64,000 nucleotides of DNA, taken from Cycas panzhihuaensis. Lineage: Eukaryota > Cycadophyta. Within the stretch, counting starts at the first letter, position 1. The number at the start of each line of letters is the position of its first letter. Position numbers and translations under genes: made by a program. This document shows positions 11,600 to 25,154 of this stretch, piece after piece. Where the stretch lies: NCBI GenBank assembly GCA_023213395.1, contig CM041465.1, positions 105,717,741 through 105,781,740 of the forward strand, written 5' to 3'. The notes under the pieces were generated by a model, which did not search any database, had not been told where the DNA came from, and saw nothing but the letters and a program-made list of their open reading frames with translations.

Positions 11600-12436
11600 A
11601 ACAATGACATTGAGACTAATTAGACTCTTGCCTAAAGGTGCGGGCACATTCTATTACAAACCCCTTTTCAACTACTTTAGCAGTAGATATGATGTCCTTT
11701 AAGGACTAAAAGGTGCTAACTTCTAAGTGCATCTAGATGTGCTCCTTAAGCCCTGAAATATAAACATCAACTAGGGTATGTTGATCAAGATACTAGGTGA
11801 CTCAATTTTGGAGTGCTTAGAACTCATTGGTATATGCTTCTATTGATGTGATTTATTTCAATCTGGTGAGTTGACTGAAGAAAGAATTGTTCTATGTATC
11901 AACATATTATTTAAAGAATCCTTTAAAAAATAAGTACCATGTCTAGCTTCCTAGGTTCTCTCTTTGCCACCATTAAAACTAATGATATGCCTTCCCATAT
12001 AAATAGATCAATGCAAATGTCAATTATTCTATTAGTGGCATGGGATTTAAGAAGAAGTATGATTCCAACTTACTAATCTAGCTTCTGGTAGAATCCCTAT
12101 TAAGATTTGGATCAAACATTAGTACTATGATCTTATGATGGATTAGATGTTGTTGAAGTGGAGGTATGGGTCCCACATTATTAGAAGTAGGTTGGGTTGG
12201 TGTACGGGTGCAAGAGGTGCATGGGCCCATATTTTAATGGTCAAGAGTATACTATCTAATTTTTTATAGAGACTATCTTGGAGAATTTAGTTGGAGTCTT
12301 AAATTTCTTACTTTAATTCTTGTGACTTCGTTGGAGAGTCCAAACTGAACTCTATTGCTAAGGGGCTCTAGTCTAGTTAACAAACTTTTAATATGAGTTT
12401 CTAAGGTTTTGATGCACTCTGCCTATGTGGATGCCA
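11600..12436 (-). pseudogene. Element B gag remnant
   Basis: A plausible start ATG (12436-12434, - strand) opens the MAST..AECIKTLETHIKSLL frame, continuing to about 12280. Further down, about 11890-11690, the capsid block reads SQLTRLK, SIEAYTNEF and HTLVDVYISGLKEHI, close to Retrotrans_gag consensus (QLTRLKQ, VxEYTxxF, YISGLK). Nearly every interruption is TAG or TAA where relatives carry Gln. Confidence 0.72.
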
Positions 12437-13982
12437 TGGGAGTTGAATCCAGAGTTGAATAAAAGAAAAAAGGGTTATTGAGAAGTGGGATAGCTTAGAA
12501 GAATGGTACTTTAAGAAGAGGGAAAGAGATAAAAGGAATGAGTTATATAAAAATGAGAGATTATGTAAATAAGGAGGAGAAAAGAGGAGAGGAAATATCT
12601 ATAGCCTGTTGGCCCTCCAAAAATGACAAATAATATCATGTAGTACATTTAGATGAGTGTGAAGAGCTCATTGAAATCAAGTGCGTAAGGTTTAAGGGTA
12701 ATTGTTTTTATAGCAAGACCCATAGGGGATCTAGGTGTCATTATATCTTAAACCTGACTGTAAAAACTAAATTAGTAGAGATTGATTAGCATGATACACT
12801 AATCAAAATAAGATGTATGAATTTTAATAGAAATATTTTAAGTCATGGACTTTCTTTCTTTTTTTAATTCTAAGTCCAATCATGCAGGTTTTGTCTAAAT
12901 CAAATAAGTATTCAACAAGATGACCCCACAGACTATAGTTTCTTTTTTTTTTTAAGATGCTTAGGGAGGTGGACTAGATTAGCTGAACGAGTAGAATTGG
13001 ATTTACTCTATGAGCAAATTGTAATAGATTAAATATTAACTCTAATATTGGATAAATTATATAAAAGGTTTAGATAGGGACATAATACTTGATTCTAAAT
13101 TATGGAAATCTTAACTTCTTTGATTCTAGGGAGCTGAATTATACAAATTTAATACTTTGATATTGTTGTTTTTAGAAGTAGTATTTGTTTAGACTTGAGG
13201 TCTTATTGTTAAAGTGTCAAGGATTATATTATGTGTGTCTCTCTCTCTCTCTCTTTCCTTTTTTTCAATATAGATAGAAGTATAATAAGCATAAGATTTT
13301 TGTAATGAAAGTTTTTATTATGAAAGTTATACATATGAATAGAGGAAGCCTACTAGACAATAAAAGGATTGTTTAGCTTTATAGGCCCTTCAATAAACTT
13401 CCCTATCAATACAGTTGCTTAGCCTAATATCTCATGGCACTATCTATAGAGGAATGTGCATCCCTATAAGGCCAGCAACCATGAAGGGATGGATATTCAT
13501 AAAGGGTAACTTTTGAGCACTAACTGCTAACCCATGCACCATAGAAGGACAAATGATCAATAAGTTTCCTAATCTAGGTTGGCAAGAGAATCTACAAGGG
13601 TCCTATGATATACTTGAAGATACATGGAGGCCCACTTTTATAGTTAGGTTCTGTTTGAAGCTTGTATGATCATTATTATACCATTTCACTTCATGCACAA
13701 GCATATGGTCATGTATGCTTAACTCAATAGTAATAGATCCCCATGATATTTAAAGACCCCTTATATAGAGTCTCTACCTAACCACTAAGGAAAATAGAGG
13801 GAATAGGTGGGACTCTATTGCCTACTTACAAGTTGACTGACTTAAGATAAAATTAAACATAACCTAATAAGATAGAAATTGTAAAGGAGGGTTTGTAGTG
13901 ATATACTAAGGGAAAAAAAATAAAACCTTCTTCTTTGACTTCTTTCAATTTTGTTTGTTGCTCCTATTAGATTTTGAATTGG
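12437..13982 (-). other. Element B leader (5' untranslated region)
   Basis: About 1.5 kb lies between the gag start and primer site. It shares colinear words with element E's leader, for example GATATTTAAAGACCCC at 13745-13760 against GATATTTATAGACCCC at 58653-58668, each a little over 200 bp from its primer site. Pyrimidine runs occur at about 12850, 12940 and 13235-13265 on the + strand, comparable to the T-rich tract of E. I see no gene in it. Confidence 0.55.
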
Positions 13983-13994
13983 GCTCTAATACCC
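13983..13994 (-). other. Element B primer binding site, initiator tRNA-Met type
   Basis: The - strand reads GGGTATTAGAGC, two transitions from the TGGTATCAGAGC core complementary to initiator tRNA-Met plus a changed first base. It abuts the LTR at 13998, as expected. Confidence 0.6.
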
Positions 13995-13997
13995 CTT

Positions 13998-14395
13998 TGA
14001 ACATACTAAACCCCAATGGTTCTTTAACTTCAAGCATAAAAGACAAGAAATATGGTAGCTAAGCTTCAATTTTATTATCAATGGAAACCAAACTGTAACT
14101 TAGATTGTCCGAGAGTACTTTAAGCATAAATAGACACCAATAAGAAATATCGAAGTGTGATTTCTCAAGGAAGAAAACAAGATTCAACAACCATTCTTTT
14201 ATAAAACTTGGCCTTAAATAGGCATACATAACCTCTTTATAACAAATCTCATTGGCAAGAAAAATGGACTCAAATTCTATTGGAGGGCATAAGTAGGGTA
14301 TGCATACAAGTTAATAATTAGCACTAACCCTTTGATGACTAACACTCTAAGTGCTAGCTTAACCTACTCTGCTTGTAAAGGGTGAATATGTAACA
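13998..14395 (-). repeat. Element B 5' LTR (398 bp)
   Basis: On the + strand it starts TGAACATAC next to the primer site and ends ATATGTAACA, giving TG..CA ends with a short imperfect inverted repeat (TGAACA / TGTAACA). Directly after 14395 the reading of element C's integrase begins on the + strand, which supports the outer boundary. B's second LTR should lie left of the window. Confidence 0.6.
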
Positions 14396-15640
14396 TCCTT
14401 CAAGAACACTAGTAAGTACCATTATTGGGTCACTCTAGATTTTTAAAGACATACAATAGTATAAAGTGATCATTCTTTTGGAAAGAAATGAAAGAGGATA
14501 TCATAAAGTACATAGCCAAATATGGCACATGCTAAAGGCAAAAGTTTAAATCCACATAATATCCTAGATTATTACAATCGTTTCTAATTCCCCATCATAA
14601 GTAGAACAAAATCATGATGGATCTTATTATGGGATTATCCAAATTAGAAGGAAATGATGTGATTTTTATAACTATAGACTACCTCATGAAGTATAGACTC
14701 TTCATACCTATACAATCTAACTATAATGTGTATTATAGGTAAAAAAGGTATTTATGAGGAGTGCTTATAAACAATATAGCTTCCTTAAAATGATTATATC
14801 TGATAAGGACCCTAAGTTTATTAGTAACTTCTGGAAGGAACTCTTTAAACTCAGAGGCATCAAATTTGTGACAAGTATAGCATAACATTCCCAAATAGAT
14901 GGTTAGATGAAAGTTGTCAATGAATGTTTAGAAATATATTTTTGTTATTTCACAAGAGATAACCATGCTAAATGGGTAAAATATATCCATTTCCTAGAAT
15001 ACTAGCACGTTGTAATACAACATTCCACAATCTAAATGACACCCTTCACAACACTAAACAAGTATCAACCTCCTACACCAGTAGACTTTAGAGAAATAAC
15101 TACTCTCATTTCAATCATCTAAGAAATATTTCAATGGGTTAAATAAATTCTCAAGGAACCTAAGGTTAACTATGATAAGGTAAGAAATTGAATGAAACAA
15201 CAAGTTGATAGACATCAAATAGAAAGACAATTCAACATTAGAGATTGTGTATATATGCATTTGCAGCTATATAAAAATGTTTAACTATGATAGGAAGGGA
15301 AAGTTAAACTCGCACTATGATTCTATAGACCATTGCAAATAGAAATGTAAATAAGCAATATAACTTATCTTTTGAATATTTTGTCTCAAAATAAGATCTA
15401 TAATATCTTCTACATGTCCAACGTAAAGAAGAAGATGGCCTAGAACATCATCATAACAACAAACCTACCAATCATTAACAAAGCATGGAAGGTCATCATC
15501 AAACTAGAAGGTATCATTGAAATTTGCCAAAGGAAACTTAGATCAAGGATGGTGATAGAATATCTTATTAAGTGAAAAAGATTACTAGTAGAGGATATAA
15601 CATAGTAAGCCTAAAACTACATTGATAATTATTATGAGCT
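14396..15640 (+). pseudogene. Element C integrase and chromodomain-like tail (Ty3/gypsy)
   Basis: The + strand reading opens with the zinc-binding block (GHSRFLKTYNSIK, FFWKEMKEDI, YGTC*RQK) at about 14420-14540. The core follows: MDLIMGLSKLEGNDVIF, TIDYLMKY, MIISDKDPKFISNFWKELF and NECLEIYFCYFTRDNHAKW. The usual catalytic Glu codon reads AAA (Lys) at 14910-14912. The tail (about 15300-15600) has NIFYMSNVKKKM and SRMVIEYLIK, the chromovirus C-terminal region. Stops (mostly Gln to TAG/TAA) break it in about ten places. No RT precedes it here because element B separates it from the rest. Confidence 0.83.
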
Positions 15641-15663
15641 TTGTAGAAAAAACTCCTTAATCA

Positions 15664-15682
15664 ATAGGAGAGGGTATGCCAT
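15664..15682 (+). other. Element C polypurine tract and possible 3' LTR start
   Basis: AATAGGAGAGGGTATGCC follows the integrase tail and looks like a polypurine tract with the LTR beginning at the TG. The LTR's far end is not visible. 15780-16600 is AT-rich and holds nothing I can recognise. Confidence 0.35.
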
Positions 15683-16639
15683 ATGACCATAACTTGTGAG
15701 ACTGACTTAGGCAAATTACTCAGCACAATACTATTTAAAGGCATTTAATATTTTATTTTATCAACATATAATTTTATTTTAGCTGAATTAAATTGAAGTT
15801 CTACTCCCCATGGCATAGGTTCACTGCATCTACCTCTTCTAATTAATACTTCTTGGGACTCATATAAATTTAGTCATGTAAAAGCATCTATGATCCTTTT
15901 TTATTCTCAATTTTGCTCCTAATCTTCCAAGATTTATAATGTATGCTTAGCAATCATTACTTCCCACTAATTAATCTCTTACTCTAGTCATCTAATTCTA
16001 TTTTTCTTAGATCATCCACTATTGGGGAATACTTATAACGTGGTGATACATATAGATCATCTCACTCATATGCCATGCATTAATTAATATCGACCATTAT
16101 ATAATGTTATTACTAATAATTTGAATTATAATATAATGATATCTTCTATATAAATCTCAAAAATATTATGATATAATAAAAATACTTACATCTAATAAAT
16201 TTTCTCTTGATCTTCTATACAAATCTGAATCTACCCCAAGTCATCATCTAATGATTTAACTCGTTCCTCCTCTTCAACCAATAAGATCATCATCTACTTT
16301 TTTAATCATTATTTAGTTTTTTGTTGTCATCACCTTTTGGTTATCATCACTTAATTCTTTATTCCCCTTTGCTCAGTATATGGGTTAAGCCTTATTGCTT
16401 CCTAGATCAACAATAATACTAGATGTTGAATAGATTCCTCCCTAAAGCTAAATCTAAAAAGAACAATAAGGATAGGAACTAGGGTATATGATTAGAGCCC
16501 ATATGCAAGCACCAACCAAGTACCAAGACTTTGTACAAGCATCCAACATCAAGAATTACCTAAAGTAATAACTTACCATAAAGACATACATCCAAAACAC
16601 CCATATTACATGTTATAGATCATTTAAATATTGCACACC

Positions 16640-18782
16640 AACAAAGCTTATGACATAGTGGAATCAGATCTTCTCCTTACCATTCTATTCTGGAAGGGCT
16701 TATAAACAAGTCATATTAGTTGGATCGAAGCCATGCTTTCTTTTGTGTCAATGGCCATAAAAATCAACAATTTAGTCAATTGTCTCATCTATATAAGTAG
16801 ATGAATTTGTCAGGGCTACCCTTTATCTCCCTATATATTTGTTATCACCATGGATGGTCTCTCTTCCTTATTAAAATGACTCCAGTCAATGGGTCTCCTC
16901 CAAGGTATTGTAATTGATGAAAACAAGGGTATAATGCACTAGATCTTTATAGATAATACCTTTATGTTGGGCCAACCCTTGCATTTAGAAATCAACATTT
17001 GGAGCCAAGCTCTTAGTTTTTTTGGTCTTACATTAGGGATGACGATTAATCATGGTAAATCTAATATCATTTTCAATGAAGTAGATACAAACCTTTAATC
17101 CACCTTGACAACAACTCTTAGAGTCCCAATTACTCCTAGATCTACTATTTTCAAATACCTATGCATTCCTATAAGCCTTTCCAGAGTGAAAATTATTGAT
17201 TGGTGTCCTTATATTTTGAAAACCAAGAATAAGTTAGACTCATGACCAACCATATTTCTTAATCTAGCAGGTCAATGGAGTCTAATAGAATCAACATTGA
17301 CCTAAATTCATAATTACTTAATGTTTATTATTCAAACCCCCAAAGTAGTACTTTCTGCAATATAAAGCTTATTTATAAGATTTATCTCAAAACCTTGGTT
17401 AGTTGAAATGAAGCCCCTTTATCAAGTGAAATGGCGCACAATGTCAGATCATAAGGGGCAAGATGGCCTTAGTCTCAATAACCCTTTTATTATGGTAAAG
17501 GTCAAAGGGGAGAAACAATTATAGGATCTTTAGACCAATGAAAATGATAAATGGGCTCATATTATTAGAAGGAAATACAATTTCTCTTATACCACTAAAC
17601 AATAACTATTGGCCCCCAACTATTTAAACAAAGGCTCCATTATTTGGAACCATGTGGTGGTAGCTTGGGATAATCTTCACTATAATACCATATACTCTCC
17701 TAGCTTAATAGGTCTTCAAGTCGACTTTTAAACTAACAAATGATGGCCCCCAATGTATCCCCCACTAGCCAACTAAGAGGAGTTCGCACCATTAGCTCAA
17801 TTCTTTAGCTCTTATAATTGGCACACTGTGGCTTAGTTCCACGATTTTGATCAGCAGTATTGGAAGGATTATATCAACCTCATGATTCAGATTAAACCTC
17901 ATCCTGAACCTCACCTCCTTTAGATCACTGATAGACTTAATTTCTTTCTATAGTAAGTGGACCCTCTTAAGGCTATAATAGATTTAGAGAGGGAGGAAGG
18001 TCTCAGGTTCCTATCCAAGGGTCAAGTTTTTGAGTCCATAGAATTCTACCACATGATGCATAGAAGCAATATTGCCATGTTGAACTTTAGGTCAAATGGG
18101 GATGGATTTGGTGGAAGCCAATGCAACCTAAACATAATATGCTCCATTGGAGAATCTTGCACAAGGCCTTCATCTTCTAGGACACTTGGGATTAGTGGAA
18201 TATTAGTCAAGAACTTACTTGTGTAATATGTGGTGCTTAAAATGATAGCTTCGGCCATATTTGGTGGCACTACCCTCTAGTCTAAGACATTTGGTACACC
18301 TACTTCTAGATCTTTAATCTAGATCAAGGTTTCACTAAAATCTAAGAGGGCCACTTATCTCTTTACTCTTGGCTAATCAAAGAAAGTTAGGTAATTGCAC
18401 ACACCTAGTTTACTAGTTGCCACCACCTAATAGATCTCTAGCTCATGCTCCCCAAGACAATCATTTATGAAATCTAGAAAATTCTTACCATAGCTTATTC
18501 CCAAAAAGTAGTGCCCTTCTTCAACCATACCTTTAGCCACATAAGGAAGGAAATCCTCTTATGGTTGCCCCATAATCCCTGTTTTGCTCCTCTCCACAAA
18601 AAACTCAAGAAACACCTTCATATAGATGTTATTATTCTTAGTGCATTACATGTAAAAGATTGGGTTAGTAAATCTCTGTGACCCAAAGGGAACTTCATCA
18701 AATTGTATTGCATTTGTTCTCTTGATTTAATAAAATCCATTGTTGACCTTTAAAAAGAAGATATATATATATATATATATAT
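16640..18782 (+). mobile_element. 5'-truncated LINE (L1-type non-LTR retrotransposon)
   Basis: The + strand encodes non-LTR RT blocks in order: AYDIVESDLLL and AMLSFVSMAIKIN at about 16650-16770, then ICQGYPLSPYIFVITMDGLS (the RQGCPLSP block). IFIDNTFMLGQ stands where F-A-D-D is expected (about 16950), followed by GMTINHGKSN and FKYLCIPI. The C-terminal zf-RVT-like zinc region (CVICGAQNDSFGHIWWHYPL) lies at about 18215-18275. Many stops and frame changes show it is dead. Sequence upstream of about 16640 gives no RT or endonuclease, so it is 5'-truncated, normal for L1 copies. The 3' end is an (AT)n tract at about 18757-18782. Confidence 0.82.
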
Positions 18783-18795
18783 TACATGCCAATCT

Positions 18796-19436
18796 TGTTA
18801 GATAATATGACAACAATATTTTGGATACTAAAATTTTGATAGGTTGGCAACGCAGTTCCCCCGCCAAACTTCCTAGGGGGGTTCCAATAAGGGCAAAAGA
18901 CCCCCTTGGCTAGGGGGTGTGAGGGGCGCCAGAACTCCCCCCTGGAAAAGAGGGGGTTCGAGGGTGATAGCCCCTGACCCAAAAGGCTAGCACTGAAAAA
19001 CATACTAAATTATAAAGAGAATTGGGGTCATTCGCTCAAAATACCCTAGATTCTATGGTCAAGATTTGTGCCTTGTATGACTTTCTCATATAGCCCGATT
19101 TAGGGTGTTTTTTCATTACGTTGATGGTGTTTGATGTATTAGATGTACTGTGAAGAGTTAGGTGACTGGTTGTTGTTGCTGTGAGCATTCTGCTATAGAT
19201 TATGCATATTTCTCCATTCTTTGATAATAAAGATCGATACCTTTCCTGTATGGATATTTTCCTAGCACATTGTTAGGTTTTTACCACATTATATCGGGTG
19301 TATATGTGATGCTTTGGCTTTCTTATTCATTTTATTGTATTATCTCTGGTTTAAGAACTTGCATATTAAATTTCAGTTTTGATTCCTGTAACTAGTTGTA
19401 AAATAGTTTAGATCTTGCTGGCTGTTTCAGGTTATT
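18796..19436 (+). repeat. Possible LTR (solo or 5')
   Basis: Begins TGTTAGATAATATGAC and can be read to a CA at about 19436. It includes a block of C and G runs (18850-18990) unlike the AT-rich surroundings, as seen in some plant LTRs. An ATG opens just after (19443), but the 17 or so codons that follow match no gag I know. There is no second copy and no convincing primer site, so this is tentative. Confidence 0.3.
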
Positions 19437-19439
19437 GGG

Positions 19440-22400
19440 ACCATGTCTTCTCAACAAATCCATCATCAAAGTATTATTTTATTAGATATTATCAAAATTA
19501 AGTACATAGTTAAAGTACAAATATTTCATACGATCATCCCAAACTAGACTTACACTAGAATCTAGTACTAAGATTTGTAATATAAACTGATGGTCTTGAC
19601 ACCGATCCTTGATCTTGTTTCTTTATACTCTACACCCCACCCCCACAAAAATGGTATCATTGGCTTCTTTAAATACATTAGACATCATATCTTATTCTCA
19701 ACAAACATTTGTAATTGCTAATTATTTAGTCATAACATGACCATAGCTATGTACAATGACTCATCATGCACACTCATTGTTTAATCACATCCACTTTAAT
19801 ACATAATGGCCCAAAACATATAGAAAAGCACATTTGAGTTTGCTATACAAATCCCATTAAATATTTGTTAGGTGTCCCTTTACATGATCATTAATATTGC
19901 CATGTGCTTATGGTAGATTATACATACCAAATATAATAATTCTAAGGGGATCATCCTCATTAAATATATATGAGATATCACTTCACCTACACATTATTGT
20001 TTCCTTTAGCTTCATATATTGCTTATAGACTATGTGTTATAACTTTTACAAAGGGACAACTACCATTAAATATCTATAAAGCATGCCTTTACATATTACC
20101 ATCCCTATGCATCACTAGTAGACTATGCATGCTAAGTCCCAATCTAATGATATTATATTTTTCTTATTACTCATAAGGATTTTGGTTCCACTCTCACTCG
20201 AAGCTTAGGGTGAGAATAACCTATATAAGTTGGTCATTATCAACTTTTATACCTAGAATAAAAGTTTCAAATAAATTCTAATACTAGGTAGGGCCAAGTG
20301 CTATTCCTAAGCAATTTTGACATAATTGATACTATAATGAGTGCCATATTAATGTGTTTCTTTCTATGGGTCACCTCATAATAAAGTGTAAGATTTGGCA
20401 ATAATAACATAATATTTAAATGAAAATAATATATGTATTAGGTAATTCACCTATATTTCCATGTTGAAATTTTAATATTTTGGGATTAAATTTTACAAAT
20501 TAGGTGAGAAATTCTTAGAGATAACTTATTTTAAAAAAGCTCAAAAGTAATGGCAAAACATAAAGATTGAGCAAACAAAGATATTGCATAAAGTTTAAAG
20601 TACATCATTCATTTCTTTAAAAATTATAAATAGGAAATTTATAATGTATGACTTAATGGTTTTTTTATATGTCACTCATTTATGTGTAATTCTATGAGGG
20701 GAAAATTCATTAAATCATTCTACCATATAATGCAAAAGTATGAAGTCCATAATCCTAAATATTATCCTCACAAGTCCATGACATTTCATGGCAAATATAT
20801 ATTCATCAAATTATCCACTAAATGTAACAAAGTTTAAACTTGATAAGGAATACAAAAGATAGTCTTTGATGATAACTCTGCATGTGTATCAACATGCACA
20901 TACATGTGTAGGCGTATCTATGTATGTATATACATATATACATATGTATATATATTTATGTATATGCATATGTTTACATATACCTATGTATTTGTATATA
21001 TGTGCATATATGTATGTGTGTGCGAGGGTGTACATATATTATATACATATCTACAATATATATACGCTCCACACATACATAAACACATCAAAAGTTCTTG
21101 AAATGTATATGATTATGCATTGTTTAATATATTTGAGTAATATTAGGCTCAACCATGGTTATATTTTCAAATGAGGGAGGGAAAGAGCATTCTTATACTA
21201 ATAATTTAAGTAGTGTTTGCACCATATTGCCAAATGATAAAAGAACAAGTGTAAATAAAACACTTTCATGGTTACAAGAAATTAGTAATTCCTATAACAT
21301 TAGTTTCTTAATAGTTTCACTCAATAATGATATTAATATGTTAAGTCTATAGTGTTCTATTGAATCTTCAACATGTTTTTTAATAGATGTTTATGTATCT
21401 TTTGCATATTATCATATATATGTTTTGCCTATAGAACCACATGTAATTTGTAACTCTATTATGATATTATTACCTTTTATTCTATATTTACTCTTTTATT
21501 TAGATCAAGACATTTATTTTTTTAGCTAAACAAAAATGTTTATATGCTCAATAATATTAGGTGTAGCTTCTTGTAATCATCATGATAATGTTACCAATAA
21601 CATAAATGAAAGCAATGAAGAATATTATTAAAAGGCCACTTGTGATGATACACATAAACATCAGTGACCATTTTGTAATGCATGGGACACTTGATATTGG
21701 AATACCTTTTATAAAATATATGTAATATCACTAGACAAGAAATTGTGTTGCTCTAGAGAATCATGATTAATAGTTTAATAAGCTATAATAAAGATTAAAC
21801 TATAGAATATTTCAACTTGACTTGTACCTTGAAATGACGTGAACTTTTAGAGAAATCATAGTTGTTTTTAATGTTATAAAAAAGATTTGCCTCGTAAAAG
21901 AATTTTTTATAAACACATTGTTGAGCATATATTGTTTATAAATAAAAATATAGTGTTTGATTCTCAATCATTGCCTTCCGCATCCAAAGCATGTTTTGGT
22001 GTACATGATTTGAAAACTACTACAACCTAATAATCAAAATGAGCATGAAATACATATTTTACAAAATCATTGCAATACAATCACAAAAATGAATGAACGA
22101 CATGCACTTATATTAACATATGACATTTTAGTCCTACACTCGTAGTGAAAAGCGAATAAAAATAAAAAACATGACATAAGTTTTACATCATGTTACGATC
22201 AGACCCTTGATACAAGGATCTTCGTAGTTGATAGTTTGAGCAAGTTCCAACGTGTCATTTCATCTATAAATATCAATGTTTACTATTGATATATATATTC
22301 TCTTTTGCTTTCTTCCATACCCAAATCATTAGTGCATTAACCCATCTCTTGGAAATTTAAAATACATGGATATGACTTCAAATATATGTGCATATATGTA

Positions 22401-24959
22401 AGTGAATTTATTATGGATGAAAAGAAGCTCCTTACTTGTCACTATAGGGATAATCTAAATGTGTAGTTATTTTTAGCATCTCGTTAAACTTGGAAGTCAA
22501 CACCTTGTCGAATACCAAACATAGTCTAGTGTGTGTGCAAGTTCAATATCCTATAATATCTGTATAGGTGAATGAACACTCAAAAACTTCAAGACATCAT
22601 AGGTGATATCAACTTCTATAGTGGGTTAGATAAAGGTAATCATTGAGTTTCTTATGCTAAAGAAAAATGCATATGAGTATGCAAGACCATCACCTTTCAA
22701 GTATATTTTGAGATTTACACTTGCCTTCTTTGAATTAAGGCATAATTTAGCAAAAGCAAAGCAACAATAAGCACTAGCAGATAAACATGTGTAACTTTTT
22801 ATGAGTGAAACTAGTTTGACCTTATGGTTGTATGTGGTATTTGTTAATTGAGGATTACTAGAGTTATGTCATTTCCATAACTGACACATCATAAACCCTA
22901 ATGTCAAGGGAGGAAATATGTAAATCTTAGAGGTAGTTGGGTGCTATTAATCTTGGAAGTTCAACTTACTCTTGTTACCTTTGGGTAAGTATGTGTCTAT
23001 GTTGGTAATTTGGTGGTAATTGGTGATTTGGTCTAATAAGAAGGCCCTATGATCAAAACTCATCAACATTCGATATTATAGATCGTATAGTATGTGGGTT
23101 GGTTTATTGTGGCTTGTCGTGTATCTATAATCAATCATTGGTCATAGCATGATGCTAAAAGTAGGCTTTAATTATTTGGGAAGTATATGATTGATACTAT
23201 GTTCACATTCAATACCACTTCCTAACACATACAAAAAGAAGGTTGGTAAATTGCTAAAGTGATTGACAACTGACTTCCCTCATCATCCTCTTAATGGTTC
23301 ACATCTTGAATTCTCTCTAGACTTGGGTTCTAAAGGGCAAAGTATCCTTCAATGGTTGTTTTGATTGTCTGTTAGCAAGGAAAATTTTGGCCCTTAGATG
23401 TAAAATGCACTCCTCATAAGACTTTTGTCATTATGTGAAAGACACTCATCACATGGTTCCTATTGAATTTAACTTCAACTAATTTAAGCATTATTTTAAA
23501 CATGGGGAAAATGTTAAATTTCAATTCTTGTGTGCAAGAATTAGAGGTTCAAAATTAGAAGCACAGGTTGCCTTTATCTACATAACTTCCAATGTTGAGT
23601 TTGAAGAATTTAGTAAAGTTTTAGACAAATAGTCAAGTGATTCAAGCTTTTAATAATGATGCATAACAAACATCACTTATAATGCCCTTATTGCATAACA
23701 CACAAACCTTCCCTAGAAACTTATCTCTATCTTTTCTTTAATATTGCAACGAGCTTTGAATTATAGAAGCAGAGAGATCACTTAAATGAGATTTCTCTCT
23801 CCACCATCCATTATCTTGCTTTAAAACTAAGTCTTAACCTAATTGTTAGGGTACTTCTCACATAACACCTTGTCAATACAATAATACTTACAACTTAGTG
23901 GTTTGCAGCTTGGGCTTGAAGCATGTAAGGTTTAGACTTTTGTGAGGTCTATGCTTCATGAGTGTAGCCATTGATTGAAGCTATTAAGATTCCCTTCACA
24001 TCCCATAGAACAAGAAAAGGTTCTTTTATTTGTTCCCATTATAGGATACATTTAAATGCATTCGAAAACACTCTTACATGTGTATTATTTACACTCCTAC
24101 ATGCACATATCACAATGGTAAGAACCAACTAATGGAAGTAGATTGTAGGTGGCAAGTTATACGCTTGAGTTATTGGAGGTAACTTTCATTTCGTACCTTG
24201 TAACGTTTTTATGTGATGCATTGCTCACAATGATGTACTCCATAGGGCCACCACATCCTCAAACCTTCCTACATGGCCCACCACTATGACATATATGCCT
24301 ATCTTCAAGAACCTTCTTCATTATATTTGCTATGTGCAAGAGGTACAAGGGAGGGATGATGGTAAATAAATACGTCACATAAATGCTTTTTATAATTAAT
24401 ATAATGCTTTTTAGTTGTGGGCTCGATATATAGATCTTAGAGCTTTTATAAACCCCTTGGTATGTCCAATATCAAACTAGGAGTTATAAGTAGGAGCATG
24501 AGGGAGGAATAGTGCTCAATGTGCAAATGGTGTATATGTATGTATTTTTTATTTACTTTATTCGGGGTGAAAATTTATGTACTTTATGGTTCTTTTTAAA
24601 TTGACTTTGTTTGGATCACTTGAATGACATTATACATTGCAAACCCCACCCTTTAGTTGGTACATTTCTAGGTGTCACAGAAGTGATAGAAGAGAGGAAA
24701 AGGAGATTATCATAAATAGACAAGGGGGCCTACATGGCATTGCCAACTATATCTCTAATGTGTCACCCATGTGGAGTGCTAGAAGCAAGTATTGTACACC
24801 CTTGGAACTGGAGCATAATAGAATAGGAATTTTAACATAGTAGCACGCAATGCAACATGTGGTAGCCCACAAGGAAACCCATGATAATCTAACCACTCCC
24901 GAAGTCCGGACAATAGGCTTGACTGGAGAGCTAACACAAGAAGACAATTTACAAATAAC
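19440..24959. other. AT-rich intergenic stretch, no gene recognised
   Basis: About 5.5 kb of AT-rich sequence. I checked the few open frames (for example 19970-20176 and 21155-21352, + strand). They have no domain, no Kozak or splice context, and the composition of chance frames. The only clear structure is the TATG-type repeat at 20885-21075. TG-starting, LTR-like words occur near 22190, but I could not delimit an element. Confidence 0.5.
20885..21075. repeat. Degenerate TATG/CATA simple-sequence tract
   Basis: Repeated words such as ATACATATATAC, TATGTATATG and GTGCATATATGTATG alternate through about 190 bp. The Tyr/Ile/Met-rich frames here are translation of the simple repeat, not genes. 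Confidence 0.75.
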
Positions 24960-25147
24960 TTCATTCATTTAACCAACTCCGTACTTGATGTGATGTGAAG
25001 AGGTATTTCTCAATTCTACGACATAATTTCCATTCCATTTCAAGAGCCTAGAGCGGGTTGGGGTAACCGAACAGGCACCCATGGTGTTACGGGGTGTCTC
25101 TAAACTAACGAGAATGGCATATGAGCAATCTATTGCATTGGCAGACC

Positions 25148-25154
25148 TATAAAA
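25148..25154 (+). promoter_or_regulatory. Candidate TATA box
   Basis: TATAAAA in the CCTATAAAATGGG context, at the upstream edge of the CpG-rich region and on the GH28 strand. It is about 1.36 kb from the proposed start codon, so its link to the gene is only possible, not shown. Confidence 0.3.

Noticed and set aside
20866-21174. Tyr/Ile-rich open frame
   Set aside because: It is the TATG/CATA simple repeat.
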